A DNA stretch of 64,000 nt from Corynebacterium sp. 122RC1 (lineage in GTDB: Bacteria > Actinomycetota > Actinomycetes > Mycobacteriales > Mycobacteriaceae). Under the pieces are notes generated by a model, which was not told the DNA's origin, did not search any database, and worked only from the letters and a program-made list of their open reading frames with translations. Made by a program: the position numbers and the translations under genes. The stretch covers positions 104,005 to 168,004 of the forward strand of contig NZ_JANIKD010000005.1 in the NCBI RefSeq assembly GCF_024580955.1, written 5' to 3'. Below are positions 8,111 to 17,518 of the stretch, piece after piece. Numbering within the stretch: position 1 is the stretch's first letter; every line of letters begins with the position of its first letter.

Positions 8111-10039
8111 CTACAGCCGCACTGGGTAGTCGCGTTGCTCAATCTGGGGATCGATGCGGTTTTCCACAAAGATGCCGTGCCACACCATGAACGCGAGCAC
8201 GGTCCATAGGCGCCGGGAGTGGTCGGAGGTGCCGTCGCGGTGCTCGTTGAGCATTGCCAGCACTGCTGCCTTGTCAAAGATTTCCTCGGTGCCGGACTCA
8301 TTGATGGTGTCTTGTGCCCATCCAAACAGTTCGTCCCCGGCCAGCCAGTGCCGCATTGGCACGGGGAAGCCCAGCTTCTTGCGGTGCAACACGTGCGCTG
8401 GGACGATCTGTTCCATGGCCTTCCGCAGGGCGTACTTGGTAGTGCCGTTGGCGATCTTGAGGTCGTGAGGCAAGGTCTCCGCCACTTTGAACACTTCCTT
8501 GTCCAGGAATGGCACGCGCAGCTCCAGCGAGTGCGCCATGTTAATCTTGTCCGCCTTCACCAGGATGTCACCACGCATCCAGGTGAATAGGTCAAGGTGC
8601 TGCATTCGGGCCACGGGGTCCATGTGCTTGGACTGGGCGTAGATCGGTGCGGTGACCTCGCGGTGGTCCCACTCACGCTTAGCCCAGGGGATTACGCGTT
8701 GCATCTGCTCAAAGTTAAAGGAACGAGCATTGCCGTAGTAGCGCTCCTCCATGGTCATCGAGCCGCGCTCCAACAACGACTTTCCGCGCATACCTTCCGG
8801 GAACACCTTGGCAATCTGGCCCAAACCGCGGCGCAGTGGGGAGGGGATCTTCTCAAAGGGTGCGAGGGAGAGTGGTTCCTTATAAATGGTGTAGCCGCCA
8901 AAGAGTTCGTCAGCACCCTCGCCGGAGAGCACCACTTTTACCCGCTTACGGGCCTCCTGCGCCACGAAATACAGTGGCACCAGTGAGGGGTCGGCTACCG
9001 GGTCATCCAGGTACCACATGATTTTGGGGATGGCGTTGGCGTATTCCTCGGGGGAAACGATCTTTACCACGTGCTCCACGCCGATCGCCTCGGCGGATTC
9101 CGCAGCGACGTCCACCTCGGAGTAGCCCTCGCGCTCAAAACCGGTGGTGAAGGTGATGAGGTTTGGGTTGTGGCGTTTTGCCAGGGTGGCAATTGCGGTG
9201 GAATCAATGCCACCGGAGAGGAAGGACCCCACGGTGACGTCGGCACGCATGTGCTTTTCCACGCTGTCCTCCAGCGCGCGTGCGATCCTGTCAAAGACGT
9301 CCTGCTCGGCGCCCTTGGGAACGGGCTGCGCGGGGAACTGCGGGCGGAAGTAGCGCGTCTGCTGCACCTTCGAACCTGGACCAGGCTTCACGATCGCGTA
9401 GCAGCCCGACTCCAAGCGCCGCACCTGCGCATGCAGACTCTCCGGCTCCGGGACATACTGCAGGTCCACGTAGTGCTCGATTGCGCGTTGGTCAAGCTCC
9501 AGGCCCAGACCAATTTCCTCCGCCATGGAGAGGATGCACTTCTTTTCGCTGGCAAAGACCGTGCCGGCATCGGTGGTGGCGTAATACAGCGGCTTGATGC
9601 CAAATTGGTCCCGGGCAAGAAACAGTGTCTGTTCCTTGGAGTCCCAGATGGCCACGCCGAACATGCCGCGCAGGTGTCGCACAACGTCTGGGCCCCAATG
9701 GTGGAAGCCCACTACGATTGGCTCGCCATCACCGGAAGTATTAAAGGTATAGCCAGCTTCCTGGAGCTGCTGGCGCAACTCGATGTAGTTGTAGATTTCC
9801 CCGTTGAAGGTCATCGCGTAGCGGTCGGGTTCGCCGCTCGGACCCCAGCGCAGCGGCTGGTGTGAATGCTCAATATCAATGATGGACAGACGGTTAAAGC
9901 CGAACACCGCTTGCTCATCGTGCCAGGTCCCGGCCTCATCGGGGCCGCGGTGATACATGCACGGGAGGGCGTTTTCCACTGCGCCTACAAAATCTTTGGC
10001 GTTGTTATTGCTGGTCAACATGCCAAGCAATCCGCACAT
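8111..10039 (-). CDS. ltsA: Glutamine-hydrolysing asparagine synthetase-type amidotransferase (LtsA/AsnB)
   Basis: Class II glutamine amidotransferase; in C. glutamicum the orthologue LtsA affects cell-wall integrity and lysozyme sensitivity. The true start must be the ATG at 10039, because the nucleophile Cys2 (MCGLLG) has to be N-terminal; an upstream in-frame start would bury it. A GGAAGGA site precedes it. The N-terminal glutaminase domain (about 2-200) is followed by the synthetase domain with the ATP-pyrophosphatase loop LSGGIDS. The length of 642 residues is normal. Monocistronic, ending at the shared terminator. Confidence 0.95.
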   Translation of the reverse strand: MCGLLGMLTSNNNAKDFVGAVENALPCMYHRGPDEAGTWHDEQAVFGFNRLSIIDIEHSHQPLRWGPSGEPDRYAMTFNGEIYNYIELRQQLQEAGYTFNTSGDGEPIVVGFHHWGPDVVRHLRGMFGVAIWDSKEQTLFLARDQFGIKPLYYATTDAGTVFASEKKCILSMAEEIGLGLELDQRAIEHYVDLQYVPEPESLHAQVRRLESGCYAIVKPGPGSKVQQTRYFRPQFPAQPVPKGAEQDVFDRIARALEDSVEKHMRADVTVGSFLSGGIDSTAIATLAKRHNPNLITFTTGFEREGYSEVDVAAESAEAIGVEHVVKIVSPEEYANAIPKIMWYLDDPVADPSLVPLYFVAQEARKRVKVVLSGEGADELFGGYTIYKEPLSLAPFEKIPSPLRRGLGQIAKVFPEGMRGKSLLERGSMTMEERYYGNARSFNFEQMQRVIPWAKREWDHREVTAPIYAQSKHMDPVARMQHLDLFTWMRGDILVKADKINMAHSLELRVPFLDKEVFKVAETLPHDLKIANGTTKYALRKAMEQIVPAHVLHRKKLGFPVPMRHWLAGDELFGWAQDTINESGTEEIFDKAAVLAMLNEHRDGTSDHSRRLWTVLAFMVWHGIFVENRIDPQIEQRDYPVRL

Positions 10040-10508
10040 GGTGAACATCCTTCCAAACGTCAATTGGGCCGCTCAGATTCCCTACTACGGCCAAGATACG
10101 TACACGAGCGTACTACCTCGCCCAGACGCGGCTCTCGCGCCGCACCGCCTCGCAGGAGCTTTCCGACGTCCCCGCGTTTGCTCAACACGAGGGGAGGGTA
10201 TCCATAAGGTTGATACCAAGGCGTTCAATTGTGATATGCCTCATAGGATTTTTGTGTACAAGGCGCCGTTTGCTGTGCGAACGCTAGGAAACTGAAAAGG
10301 TGCTGGGAAAATGCCCTCTACACAGGGGGGATCAGCCTGGCAAAACATTCCGCCTTTGCTGGGGCTATGCGCTATCCTGCGTAAATAGACGTGGGCACAG
10401 TGCCTTCGTTCTGCCCTGTTTCCCCATAGCCAAGAAGTGCAATGGGGGAGCGTGGTTGGCGGAGGGACTGCGTTTCAAAGAACTATTGCAACAGGAAGGC
10501 AGACGCGC
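10040..10508. other. 469-bp intergenic region between ltsA and ctaC
   Basis: Divergent control region with no convincing gene. It contains the GlxR-like site at 10230-10245 and a TATCCT sequence (10373-10378) that could be a ctaC -10 box. The ltsA-proximal part has GTACG-rich imperfect symmetry around 10095-10115. I could not fix promoter positions for either gene. Confidence 0.6.
10230..10245. promoter_or_regulatory. Candidate GlxR (CRP-type) site upstream of ctaC
   Basis: TGTGATATGCCTCATA matches the GlxR consensus TGTGANNTANNTCACA at 10 of 12 defined positions. GlxR is the cAMP-responsive global regulator of corynebacteria and is known to act on respiratory genes. Confidence 0.5.
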
Positions 10509-11597
10509 GTGGAACAGCAGCAAAAGCGCAGCTTGGGCCGTAAGGGAATGCTCGGTGCGGTCCTCGCACTCGGTGGTACAGCCTTGGCAGGGTGTGACGT
10601 AACGCCACCAGGTGGTTTTATTGGGGACTTCCTTGCTTTCGGCTGGCCAAAGGGCATCACCCCTGAAGCCACCGCAATGTACAACTTCTGGTCCTGGGTG
10701 TGGGTTGCCGCATGGATCATCGGCTTCGTCATGTGGGGCCTGTTCATCTACGGCATGTTCGCCTGGAGCGCCAAGAAGGCAAAGAAGGCTGGCAAGGATG
10801 AGTTCCCACGCCAGACCCAGTACAACATCCCCCTGGAGCTCGTGCTCACCATCATTCCAATCGTGATCGTGATGGCGCTGTTCTTCTTCACCGTGCAGAC
10901 CCAGGACAAGGTGACCGCGCTGAACAAGAACCCAGAGGTGACCGTGGACGTCACCGGCTACCAGTGGAACTGGAAGTTCGGTTACAACCGCATCGGCGCA
11001 GAACTTTCCCCAACCGGTTCCGAGTACAACGGTGTGGACGAAGAGCGTCAGGCTCTGGCACTTGCTTCCCGCGAGGATGAAAACGGCGAGAACCCAATCA
11101 ACGGCCGTTCGAAGTCCGACGTCTCCTTCCTGAACTTCAACACCATCGAGACCGTTGGTACCACCTCCGAGATTCCAGTTTTGGTTCTCCCAACCAACAC
11201 CCCGATTGAGTTCAGCCTGGCATCTGCTGACGTGTCCCACGCATTCTGGGTTCCAGAGTTCCTCTTCAAGCGTGACGTGTACGTCAACCCAGAGGCGAAC
11301 AATGCAGAGCGCCGCTTCCAGATTGAAGGCATCGAGCGCGAAGGCGCATTCGTTGGCCGCTGCGCTGAAATGTGCGGTACCTACCACGCAATGATGAACT
11401 TCGAAATCCGTGCAGTCTCCCCAGAGCGTTTCGCTGACTACATTCAGTTCCGCTACGACAACCCAGAGGCTTCCAACGCAGACGCCCTGGCGTCTATCGG
11501 CGAGGCACCATACGCTACTTCCACCCAGCCGTTCGTTTCTAACCGCACCGCAACCCGCGACGGTGAGAACTTCGTAGACAACAACGCGGCTTCCTAA
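10509..11597 (+). CDS. ctaC: Cytochrome c oxidase subunit II (lipoprotein)
   Basis: Subunit II of the aa3 oxidase, carrying the CuA centre that takes electrons from QcrC. The GTG at 10509 is chosen because AGGAAGGC lies just upstream and it yields a clean lipoprotein signal peptide with the lipobox LAGC (Cys29). Two membrane helices follow (about 60-85 and 105-130). The CuA ligands are visible in SHAFWVPEF and [12 protein letters not shown]. An inserted, acidic loop (about 165-215) is typical of actinobacterial CtaC, which binds the fused cytochrome c domain of QcrC. The length is 362 aa. It forms an operon with ctaF. Confidence 0.96.
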   Translation: MEQQQKRSLGRKGMLGAVLALGGTALAGCDVTPPGGFIGDFLAFGWPKGITPEATAMYNFWSWVWVAAWIIGFVMWGLFIYGMFAWSAKKAKKAGKDEFPRQTQYNIPLELVLTIIPIVIVMALFFFTVQTQDKVTALNKNPEVTVDVTGYQWNWKFGYNRIGAELSPTGSEYNGVDEERQALALASREDENGENPINGRSKSDVSFLNFNTIETVGTTSEIPVLVLPTNTPIEFSLASADVSHAFWVPEFLFKRDVYVNPEANNAERRFQIEGIEREGAFVGRCAEMCGTYHAMMNFEIRAVSPERFADYIQFRYDNPEASNADALASIGEAPYATSTQPFVSNRTATRDGENFVDNNAAS

Positions 11598-11620
11598 GCG
11601 GCAAGAAGGGATCATCAATC

Positions 11621-12052
11621 ATGAACGCATCAGCAAAGATCATGTACTCCCTGACTGCATTCCTGGCAGTCGTGACGGTCATCTACTTCATTGCCACAAC
11701 CTATGTTCAGGATTCCGGCAACATCATCGGCCTTGAGTGGGCAGGTGCTACTGCGCTTGCGTTGAGCACCCTTCTCTGCCTCATGCTCGGCGGTTACCTG
11801 CACTTCACGGAGCGTCGTATCGACGTACTGCCGGAGGACTGGGAAGAGGCTGAGATTTCCGACGCCGCTGGCACTCTGGGCTTCTTCAGCCCAAGCTCCA
11901 TCTGGCCAGCCGCAATGTCCGGCGCCGTGGCGCTGCTCGGCTTCGGCATCATCTTCATGCACTACTGGCTGATCGCCCTCGGTGCTGTGGCCCTGATCTG
12001 GACCACGACCATGCTGAACCTGCAATACGGTCTGCCAAAGGAAAAGCACTAG
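11621..12052 (+). CDS. ctaF: Cytochrome c oxidase subunit IV (actinobacterial type)
   Basis: A small, four-helix membrane subunit of the actinobacterial aa3 oxidase, 143 residues. Hydrophobic helices lie at about 8-28, 38-58, 90-110 and 113-132, with a conserved acidic segment ([12 protein letters not shown]) between the pairs. AGAAGGG precedes the ATG, and it starts 23 bp after ctaC, so the two are co-transcribed. A terminator follows. Confidence 0.92.
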   Translation: MNASAKIMYSLTAFLAVVTVIYFIATTYVQDSGNIIGLEWAGATALALSTLLCLMLGGYLHFTERRIDVLPEDWEEAEISDAAGTLGFFSPSSIWPAAMSGAVALLGFGIIFMHYWLIALGAVALIWTTTMLNLQYGLPKEKH

Positions 12053-12091
12053 TTTCCTAGAAGGGCTACGCCCGCCACGTCTTTAACATTG

Positions 12092-12123
12092 CCCCGACGG
12101 TTCCTGAAACCGCCGGGGTATTT
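12092..12123 (+). terminator. Terminator of ctaC-ctaF
   Basis: Stem CCCCGACGGTTT with its partner AAACCGCCGGGG (one mismatch) around a short loop, followed by TATTTT. Confidence 0.85.
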
Positions 12124-12289
12124 TGCGTGCCTGGCAGCGTCGGATTGCGATTGTAAAAAGTTCCCGAGGGCCCAAAGAATTCATCTATTGGTCGCGCACC
12201 GCACACCCATGGGGGAGCGAGGGGTGTTTGCGCTGGTGGGTGGGTTCAACCGAAAGTATGAAACTCGGCGAGGGTTCAGTCATCCGAGC

Positions 12290-12305
12290 TGTGAGATAAC
12301 TCTCA
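12290..12305. promoter_or_regulatory. Candidate GlxR site upstream of ctaE-qcrCAB
   Basis: TGTGAGATAACTCTCA matches TGTGANNTANNTCACA at 11 of 12 defined positions. It lies about 230 bp before the ctaE start. Confidence 0.65.
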
Positions 12306-12522
12306 TGCGTCGAAATGGTGCCTCCGTGGCTCGGGATGGGGGATGCAACACTGTGATGTGCGTGACCTGCAGCAATGCGTAGTCGTATGAAAGTCCCAAA
12401 AAGTTCCCAGCTACTTTCCAGATTCTATTGCCATCAAAGATTGCTGCAGCGGGGGCAATTGAGCTGCAAATTCAACCAAAAGTACGGGGGCAAAGACGTG
12501 CATTTACCTAGCTAGGCCGCCA

Positions 12523-12529
12523 TACTAAT
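12523..12529 (+). promoter_or_regulatory. -10 element of the ctaE-qcrCAB operon, leaderless
   Basis: TACTAAT ends 4 bp before the ctaE GTG at 12534, and no ribosome binding site is present, so the transcript probably begins at the GTG. Confidence 0.45.
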
Positions 12530-12533
12530 AGGC

Positions 12534-13151
12534 GTGACGAGCGCAATTGGAAATACAGAAATGGCAGCACCACAACGTGTTGCAGCACTGAACCGGCCAA
12601 ACATGGTCAGTGTTGGCACGATTGTGTTCCTGTCTCAGGAATTGATGTTCTTCGCCGGACTGTTCGCGATGTACTTCACCTCGCGTGCAAACGGTGTTGG
12701 TAATGGTTCATGGGCAGAGGGTACTGAGCACCTCAACGTGCCTTACGCTTTGGCGATCACCGTCATCCTTGTGTCTTCTTCCTTCACGGCACAGGCTGGC
12801 GTGTTCGCAGCAGAGCGTGGTGACGTGTTTGGTCTCCGCAAGTGGTTCCTCATCACCATCTTGCTGGGCACCACCTTCCTCGTGGGCCAGGCATTCGAGT
12901 ACTACGAGCTGGTGACTCACGGCCTGACCATCCCATCCAGCGTGTACGGATCGGTCTTCTTCATCACGACCGGCTTCCACGCAGCACACGTTTTGGCCGG
13001 TGTGCTGGCATTCGTGGTTGTGCTGCTCCGTATCCAGAAGGCAAAGTTCACCCCCGCACAGGCAACCGCCGCAATGGTGACTTCCTACTACTGGCACTTC
13101 GTGGACGTGGTCTGGATTGGCCTGTTCATCACGATCTACTTCGTGCAGTAA
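12534..13151 (+). CDS. ctaE: Cytochrome c oxidase subunit III
   Basis: Membrane subunit of the aa3 oxidase, 205 residues with five hydrophobic helices, as in actinobacterial CtaE. Conserved segments include [11 protein letters not shown] in the middle and [15 protein letters not shown] at the C-terminus. The GTG at 12534 follows a -10 box directly. It is the first gene of ctaE-qcrC-qcrA-qcrB, an order that reflects the bc1-aa3 supercomplex. Confidence 0.95.
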   Translation: MTSAIGNTEMAAPQRVAALNRPNMVSVGTIVFLSQELMFFAGLFAMYFTSRANGVGNGSWAEGTEHLNVPYALAITVILVSSSFTAQAGVFAAERGDVFGLRKWFLITILLGTTFLVGQAFEYYELVTHGLTIPSSVYGSVFFITTGFHAAHVLAGVLAFVVVLLRIQKAKFTPAQATAAMVTSYYWHFVDVVWIGLFITIYFVQ

Positions 13152-13251
13152 CCCTTTTCGGATCAGCAAGACAAAAATCCGTTCCGGGACGTTCTCCGGG
13201 CAGTTTTAGGACTTCCCTCCACTTTCCAACATTCGAGACCAAAGGGAAATG

Positions 13252-14142
13252 ATGGATACCAATAACTCTCAAATCGAGTCCACCAGCGGTGTGACCTCGG
13301 CTGAGGCTCAGAAGGTGCGCAAGCGCCGCAAGCTTCGCCGTACCGCTGCCGGCGCACTCGCTCTGACCATGGGCCTCACCGGTGCCGGCATCATCGTGAA
13401 TGCTGTCACCCCAGATGCTCAGGTTGCCATCGCACAGCTTGACGATCAGGCACTTATCCAGGAGGGCAAGGACCTCTACGACGTTGCTTGCATCACCTGC
13501 CACGGTGTGAACCTCCAGGGTGTGAAGGACCGCGGTCCTTCACTCGTCGGCACCGGCGCCGGTGCAACCTACTTCCAGGTGCACTCCGGCCGCATGCCTA
13601 TGCTGAGCAACTCCGCTCAGGCTCCGCGCAAGACTCCGCGTTACTCCGAGCAGCAGACCCTTGCCCTTGCCGCATACGTTGCAGCAAACGGTGGTGGCCC
13701 GGACATCGTATGGAACGAAGACGGCTCTATCGCAATGGAGTCTCTGCGTGGTGCGAACTACGACGGCCAGATTGATCCAGCCGATGTCGCTCGCGGCTCC
13801 GATCTGTTCCGCTTGAACTGCGCTTCCTGCCACAACTTCACCGGCCGCGGCGGCGCACTGTCCGGCGGTAAGTACGCGCCTGTCCTTGACCCTGCCAACG
13901 AGCAGGAGATCTACCAGGCAATGCTTACCGGCCCACAGAACATGCCAAAGTTCTCTGACCGTCAGCTCACCCCGGACGAGAAGAAGGACATCATTGCTTT
14001 CATCAAGGCTTCCAAGGAAACCCCAAGCCCAGGTGGCTGGAGCCTCGGCGGTCTCGGCCCAGTTGCTGAGGGCATGTTCATGTGGCTCGTTGGCATCGTT
14101 GTCCTCGTGGCAGCGGCACTGTGGATTGGATCTCGTTCATGA
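13252..14142 (+). CDS. qcrC: Diheme cytochrome c subunit of the bc1 complex
   Basis: Cytochrome cc1 that passes electrons straight to CtaC, replacing a soluble cytochrome c. Two haem-binding motifs are present: CITCH and CASCH. An N-terminal hydrophobic segment (about 30-50) and a C-terminal helix (about 272-292) anchor it. Two adjacent ATGs exist; the second (13252) has the better spacing to AAAGGG. Its TGA overlaps the qcrA ATG (ATGA). The length is 296 aa. Confidence 0.95.
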   Translation: MDTNNSQIESTSGVTSAEAQKVRKRRKLRRTAAGALALTMGLTGAGIIVNAVTPDAQVAIAQLDDQALIQEGKDLYDVACITCHGVNLQGVKDRGPSLVGTGAGATYFQVHSGRMPMLSNSAQAPRKTPRYSEQQTLALAAYVAANGGGPDIVWNEDGSIAMESLRGANYDGQIDPADVARGSDLFRLNCASCHNFTGRGGALSGGKYAPVLDPANEQEIYQAMLTGPQNMPKFSDRQLTPDEKKDIIAFIKASKETPSPGGWSLGGLGPVAEGMFMWLVGIVVLVAAALWIGSRS

Positions 14143-15359
14143 GTAATAACTTTGATAAGCAGTACACCGCCAAAGAACTCGACTCCATGAGCAACGAAGA
14201 GCTTGCTCGCCTGGGTACTGAGCTTGACGGTGTGACCGTTGCATACCGCAAAGAGCGTTTCCCAATTGCTGGCGATCCTGCCGACAAGCGCGCCGCCCGC
14301 GGTATCAGCATCTGGTTCGGCATCGGCATCGTTGCCGCCATCGCATTCCTTGCGATCTACCTCTTCTGGCCTTGGGAGTACAAGGGTCACGGAGATGAGG
14401 GCCTCTGGCTCTACACCCTCTACACCCCATTGCTCGGCCTTACCTCTGGCCTAGCCATCCTGGCACTTGGCATTGGCGCAGTCCTCTTTGTGAAGAAGCT
14501 CATCCCAGAAGAGATCGCAGTGCAGCGCCGTCACGACGGTCCGTCGGATGAGGTTGACCGTCGTACCATCGTTGCCCTCCTCAACGATTCCTGGAACACC
14601 TCCACCCTTGGGCGCCGCAAGCTGCTGAAGTCCCTCCTTGGCGTTGGCGGCCTGCTTGCTGGCCTCGTGGTAATTGCTCCGCTTGGCGGCATGGTGAAGA
14701 ACCCATGGCGTAAGGGCGAGCTCGGCATTCAGGGTGATGGCACCCTGTGGACCTCCGGCTGGACCCTCACCGAAAAGGGCGTGAAGGTCTACCTGGGCCG
14801 CGACACCGGTGCAATCGCCGAGAAGCACGACACCTCCGTGGGCTCCCACTACACCACCCAGGGCGTTTCCCGCTTGGTGCGTATGCGCCCAGAGGATCTG
14901 GATGCAGCGTCCATGGAGACCGTCTTCCCGCTCCCTGCGGACCTGGTCAACGACGGCGAGAACTACGATTCCAGCGCAGTGGTCTACGAGGAGCACATGC
15001 ACTCCATCCACGGCCCACGCAACGCTGTGATGTTGATTCGCCTCCGTGCCCGCGATGCTGCTCGCGTTGTTGAGCGCGAGGGTCAGGAAGACTTCCACTA
15101 CGGCGACTACTACGCCTACTCCAAGATCTGCACGCACATCGGCTGCCCAACCTCCCTCTACGAGGCGCAGACCAACCGCATCCTGTGTCCGTGCCACCAG
15201 TCGCAGTTCGATGCATTGCGTTACGGCAAGCCAGTCTTCGGCCCAGCCGCCCGCGCACTGCCTCAGCTACCAATCACCGTTGACGAAGAGGGTTACCTCG
15301 TCGCCGCAGGCAACTTCATTGAGTCTGTTGGCCCGGCATTCTGGGAGCGTAGGTCCTAA
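14139..15359 (+). CDS. qcrA: Rieske iron-sulfur subunit of the bc1 complex
   Basis: Carries the 2Fe-2S centre that accepts electrons from menaquinol. The ligands lie in CTHIGC and CPCHQSQF near the C-terminus. Three hydrophobic segments precede the Rieske domain (about 55-75, 90-115, 165-190), the actinobacterial form rather than the single-anchor type. The ATG at 14139 overlaps the qcrC stop codon. The length is 406 aa. The stop overlaps the qcrB ATG (TAATG). Confidence 0.96.
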   Translation: MSNNFDKQYTAKELDSMSNEELARLGTELDGVTVAYRKERFPIAGDPADKRAARGISIWFGIGIVAAIAFLAIYLFWPWEYKGHGDEGLWLYTLYTPLLGLTSGLAILALGIGAVLFVKKLIPEEIAVQRRHDGPSDEVDRRTIVALLNDSWNTSTLGRRKLLKSLLGVGGLLAGLVVIAPLGGMVKNPWRKGELGIQGDGTLWTSGWTLTEKGVKVYLGRDTGAIAEKHDTSVGSHYTTQGVSRLVRMRPEDLDAASMETVFPLPADLVNDGENYDSSAVVYEEHMHSIHGPRNAVMLIRLRARDAARVVEREGQEDFHYGDYYAYSKICTHIGCPTSLYEAQTNRILCPCHQSQFDALRYGKPVFGPAARALPQLPITVDEEGYLVAAGNFIESVGPAFWERRS

Positions 15360-16981
15360 TGAGCAATAAACTGGCCGAAATCGGCAACAACATCGACTCG
15401 CGGTACACCGCCGCAGCCGGCATCCGCCGACAGATCAACAAGGTCTTCCCGACCCACTGGTCCTTCATGCTCGGTGAGATCGCACTCTACAGCTTCATTA
15501 TTCTGCTGCTGACCGGTGTGTACCTCACCCTGTTCTTCGACCCATCCATCACCAAGGTGATCTACGAAGGTGCATACCTTCCACTCAATGGTGTGGAAAT
15601 GTCCCGCGCATACGAAACCGCGCTGAACATCTCCTTCGAGGTTCGCGGCGGCCTCTTCGTCCGCCAGATGCACCACTGGGCAGCACTTATGTTCATGGTC
15701 TCTATGACCGTGCACATGCTGCGCATCTTCTTCACTGGCGCGTTCCGACGTCCACGTGAGGCAAACTGGATCATCGGCTGTGTGCTGCTGCTGTTGGGTA
15801 TGGCAGAAGGCTTCATGGGTTACTCCCTGCCTGACGACCTGCTCTCCGGTGTGGGTCTGCGCATCATGTCCGCAATCATCGTTGGCCTGCCAATCATTGG
15901 CACCTGGCTGCACTGGCTGATCTTCGGTGGCGACTTCCCATCTGAGATCATGCTCGACCGCTTCTACATTGCACACGTTTTGATCATCCCAGGCATCATC
16001 CTCGGCCTGATCGCAGCCCACCTGGCTCTCGTGTGGTACCAGAAGCACACCCAGTTCCCTGGACCAGGCCGCACCGAAAACAACGTGGTTGGCGTTCGCA
16101 TTCTCCCGCTGTTCGGCCTCAAGGCCGCTGCCTTCGGTCTGATCACTGCTGGCGTGCTTGCCCTGATGGCTGGTCTGACCACCATCAATGCGATTTGGGT
16201 CCTTGGCCCTTACAACCCAGCACAGGTCTCTGCTGGTTCCCAGCCAGATATCTACATGCTGTGGACTGACGGTGCAGCTCGTGTGATGCCAGCGTGGGAG
16301 CTCTACTTGGGCAACTACACCATCCCAGGCGCATTCTGGGTGGCCCTGCTCTGTGGTCTCCTCGTTGCACTGCTGATCGGTTACCCGTTCATTGAAAAGA
16401 AGATCACTGGTGACGACGCACATCACAACCTGCTGCAGCGTCCACGCGACGTACCAGTTCGCACCTCCCTTGGTGTGATGGGTATTGTGTTCTTCTTCCT
16501 GATCACCCTGTCCGGTGGTAACGACCTCTTCGCTTACCATTTCCATGTGTCCCTGAACGCAATGACCTGGGTTGGACGTATCGGCCTGATCGTGCTGCCA
16601 CCATTGGCTTACTTCATCACCTACCGCATCTGCCTCGGCTTGCAGCGTAACGACCGTGAGGTACTCGAGCACGGCATTGAGACCGGTGTAATCAAGATGC
16701 TGCCAAATGGTGCGTTCATCGAGGTTCACCAGCCACTCGGCCCTGTGGACGAGCACGGCCACCCAGTGCCACTGCACTACCAGGGTGCTCCAGTGCCAAA
16801 GCAGATGAACCAGCTCGGCTACTCCGGCCACCCAGGCCGCGGCTCCTTCCTGAAGCCAGACGCCCCGGAGATCGCCTCCAAGGCTGCTCAAATTGAGCAC
16901 GATAACCACCGTGAAGAAGTTGAGATGTACGAAAACCTCCAGAAGGCGAATCGTGCAACCGACGAGGAGAAGGGCCACTAG
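15359..16981 (+). CDS. qcrB: Cytochrome b subunit of the bc1 complex
   Basis: Holds the two b haems and the quinol sites. The 540-residue membrane protein has haem-ligand helices in [20 protein letters not shown] and in the segment from [10 protein letters not shown] to AAHLAL. A hydrophilic C-terminal extension of about 120 residues beyond the last helix is typical of actinobacterial QcrB. It closes the ctaE-qcrCAB operon and is followed by a strong terminator. Confidence 0.96.
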   Translation: MSNKLAEIGNNIDSRYTAAAGIRRQINKVFPTHWSFMLGEIALYSFIILLLTGVYLTLFFDPSITKVIYEGAYLPLNGVEMSRAYETALNISFEVRGGLFVRQMHHWAALMFMVSMTVHMLRIFFTGAFRRPREANWIIGCVLLLLGMAEGFMGYSLPDDLLSGVGLRIMSAIIVGLPIIGTWLHWLIFGGDFPSEIMLDRFYIAHVLIIPGIILGLIAAHLALVWYQKHTQFPGPGRTENNVVGVRILPLFGLKAAAFGLITAGVLALMAGLTTINAIWVLGPYNPAQVSAGSQPDIYMLWTDGAARVMPAWELYLGNYTIPGAFWVALLCGLLVALLIGYPFIEKKITGDDAHHNLLQRPRDVPVRTSLGVMGIVFFFLITLSGGNDLFAYHFHVSLNAMTWVGRIGLIVLPPLAYFITYRICLGLQRNDREVLEHGIETGVIKMLPNGAFIEVHQPLGPVDEHGHPVPLHYQGAPVPKQMNQLGYSGHPGRGSFLKPDAPEIASKAAQIEHDNHREEVEMYENLQKANRATDEEKGH

Positions 16982-17017
16982 GCCAAGCGGTTCTCTCCAA
17001 ACGGTCTCGAATACTCA

Positions 17018-17049
17018 AACGCCGGCCCCCAAAGGGCCGGCGTTTTTGT
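17018..17049 (+). terminator. Terminator of ctaE-qcrCAB
   Basis: AACGCCGGCCC paired with GGGCCGGCGTT around a short loop, running into TTTTTGTG. Confidence 0.93.
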
Positions 17050-17098
17050 GTGCCTGCATTCACTTCGCGAACGCCCCAAACGCTATGAATAGCAATGA

Positions 17099-17114
17099 TG
17101 TGAGCAGGGTCACA
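17099..17114. promoter_or_regulatory. Candidate GlxR site upstream of nlpC
   Basis: TGTGAGCAGGGTCACA has perfect TGTGA-N6-TCACA arms; only the central TA differs from the GlxR consensus. Confidence 0.6.
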
Positions 17115-17518
17115 GGTCAATGTTCTCGGCAAAGGAGCTGTGCCCTGCGGACTAGGTTGTGCCGCTCTTCCTGAGAAGACCAAACCGTGAAGGCCGACCT
17201 CAGGTGAGGTGGGGAAGCAAAGTCTTTCGGTTTTCTCAGGTAACTACTTCTCGATTGACATCACATGACGGTGTAGATAACGGTGGTGTAACAATTGGAA
17301 ATCGGCGTGGTAACTAGACATCGCCGTTGTGGTTTCGTAACCTAATCGAGACATTCAAAGCAATCCGCTTGGGATGCTTGAACAACCAAGAACGCAAGAC
17401 GCCGTTCCTCACTCCTCTAAAACGCTTTGGGAGAGGGTAGCGGAGCCGCTCGGTATCAAGGGCTCGAAAGGGTTTGTGTGGGCCGAGTTGGTAGGCGCGA
17501 TGAGATTTGGAGATTTTT
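17115..17518 (+). promoter_or_regulatory. Structured leader and control region of the first NlpC/P60 gene
   Basis: About 400 bp without a gene, rich in stems. A 12-bp stem with a 5-base bulge (17171-17187 with 17228-17239) encloses a perfect ACCTCA/TGAGGT hairpin (17197-17210). Further hairpins are CGGCG/CGCCG at 17303-17326, GAACG/CGTTC near 17392, and two mutually exclusive stems sharing GAGCCGCT near 17446. A consensus -35 TTGACA (17255-17260) has a weak TAACGG -10 17 bp on. GTAAC occurs four times (17240, 17288, 17310, 17337), resembling half-sites of the response regulator MtrA. Whether it acts as DNA operator, RNA leader or both cannot be settled by reading. Confidence 0.5.

Larger units (their letters stand above)
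12124..12533. other. 410-bp intergenic region before ctaE
   Basis: No convincing gene; a 97-codon open frame ending at 12382 has no ribosome binding site and overlaps the terminator. The region holds a GlxR-like site (12290-12305), two copies of AAAAAGTTCCC (near 12155 and 12398) and the leaderless ctaE promoter at its end. Confidence 0.6.

Noticed and set aside
10365..11618. 417-codon minus-strand frame over ctaC
   Set aside because: Shadow of ctaC, whose lipobox and CuA motifs are certain.
12089..12382. 97-codon plus-strand frame after ctaF
   Set aside because: Starts inside the ctaF terminator, has no ribosome binding site and an atypical composition.
15356..16978. 540-codon open frame antisense to all of qcrB
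   Set aside because: It mirrors qcrB codon for codon, a result of strong codon bias in G+C-rich DNA; its product has no recognisable domain and no ribosome binding site.
17115..17518. c-di-AMP (ydaO) riboswitch before nlpC
   Set aside because: Expected from gene context, but the conserved GGGGTGAATC and CAGCTAACC elements are not present; kept only as an unclassified structured leader.
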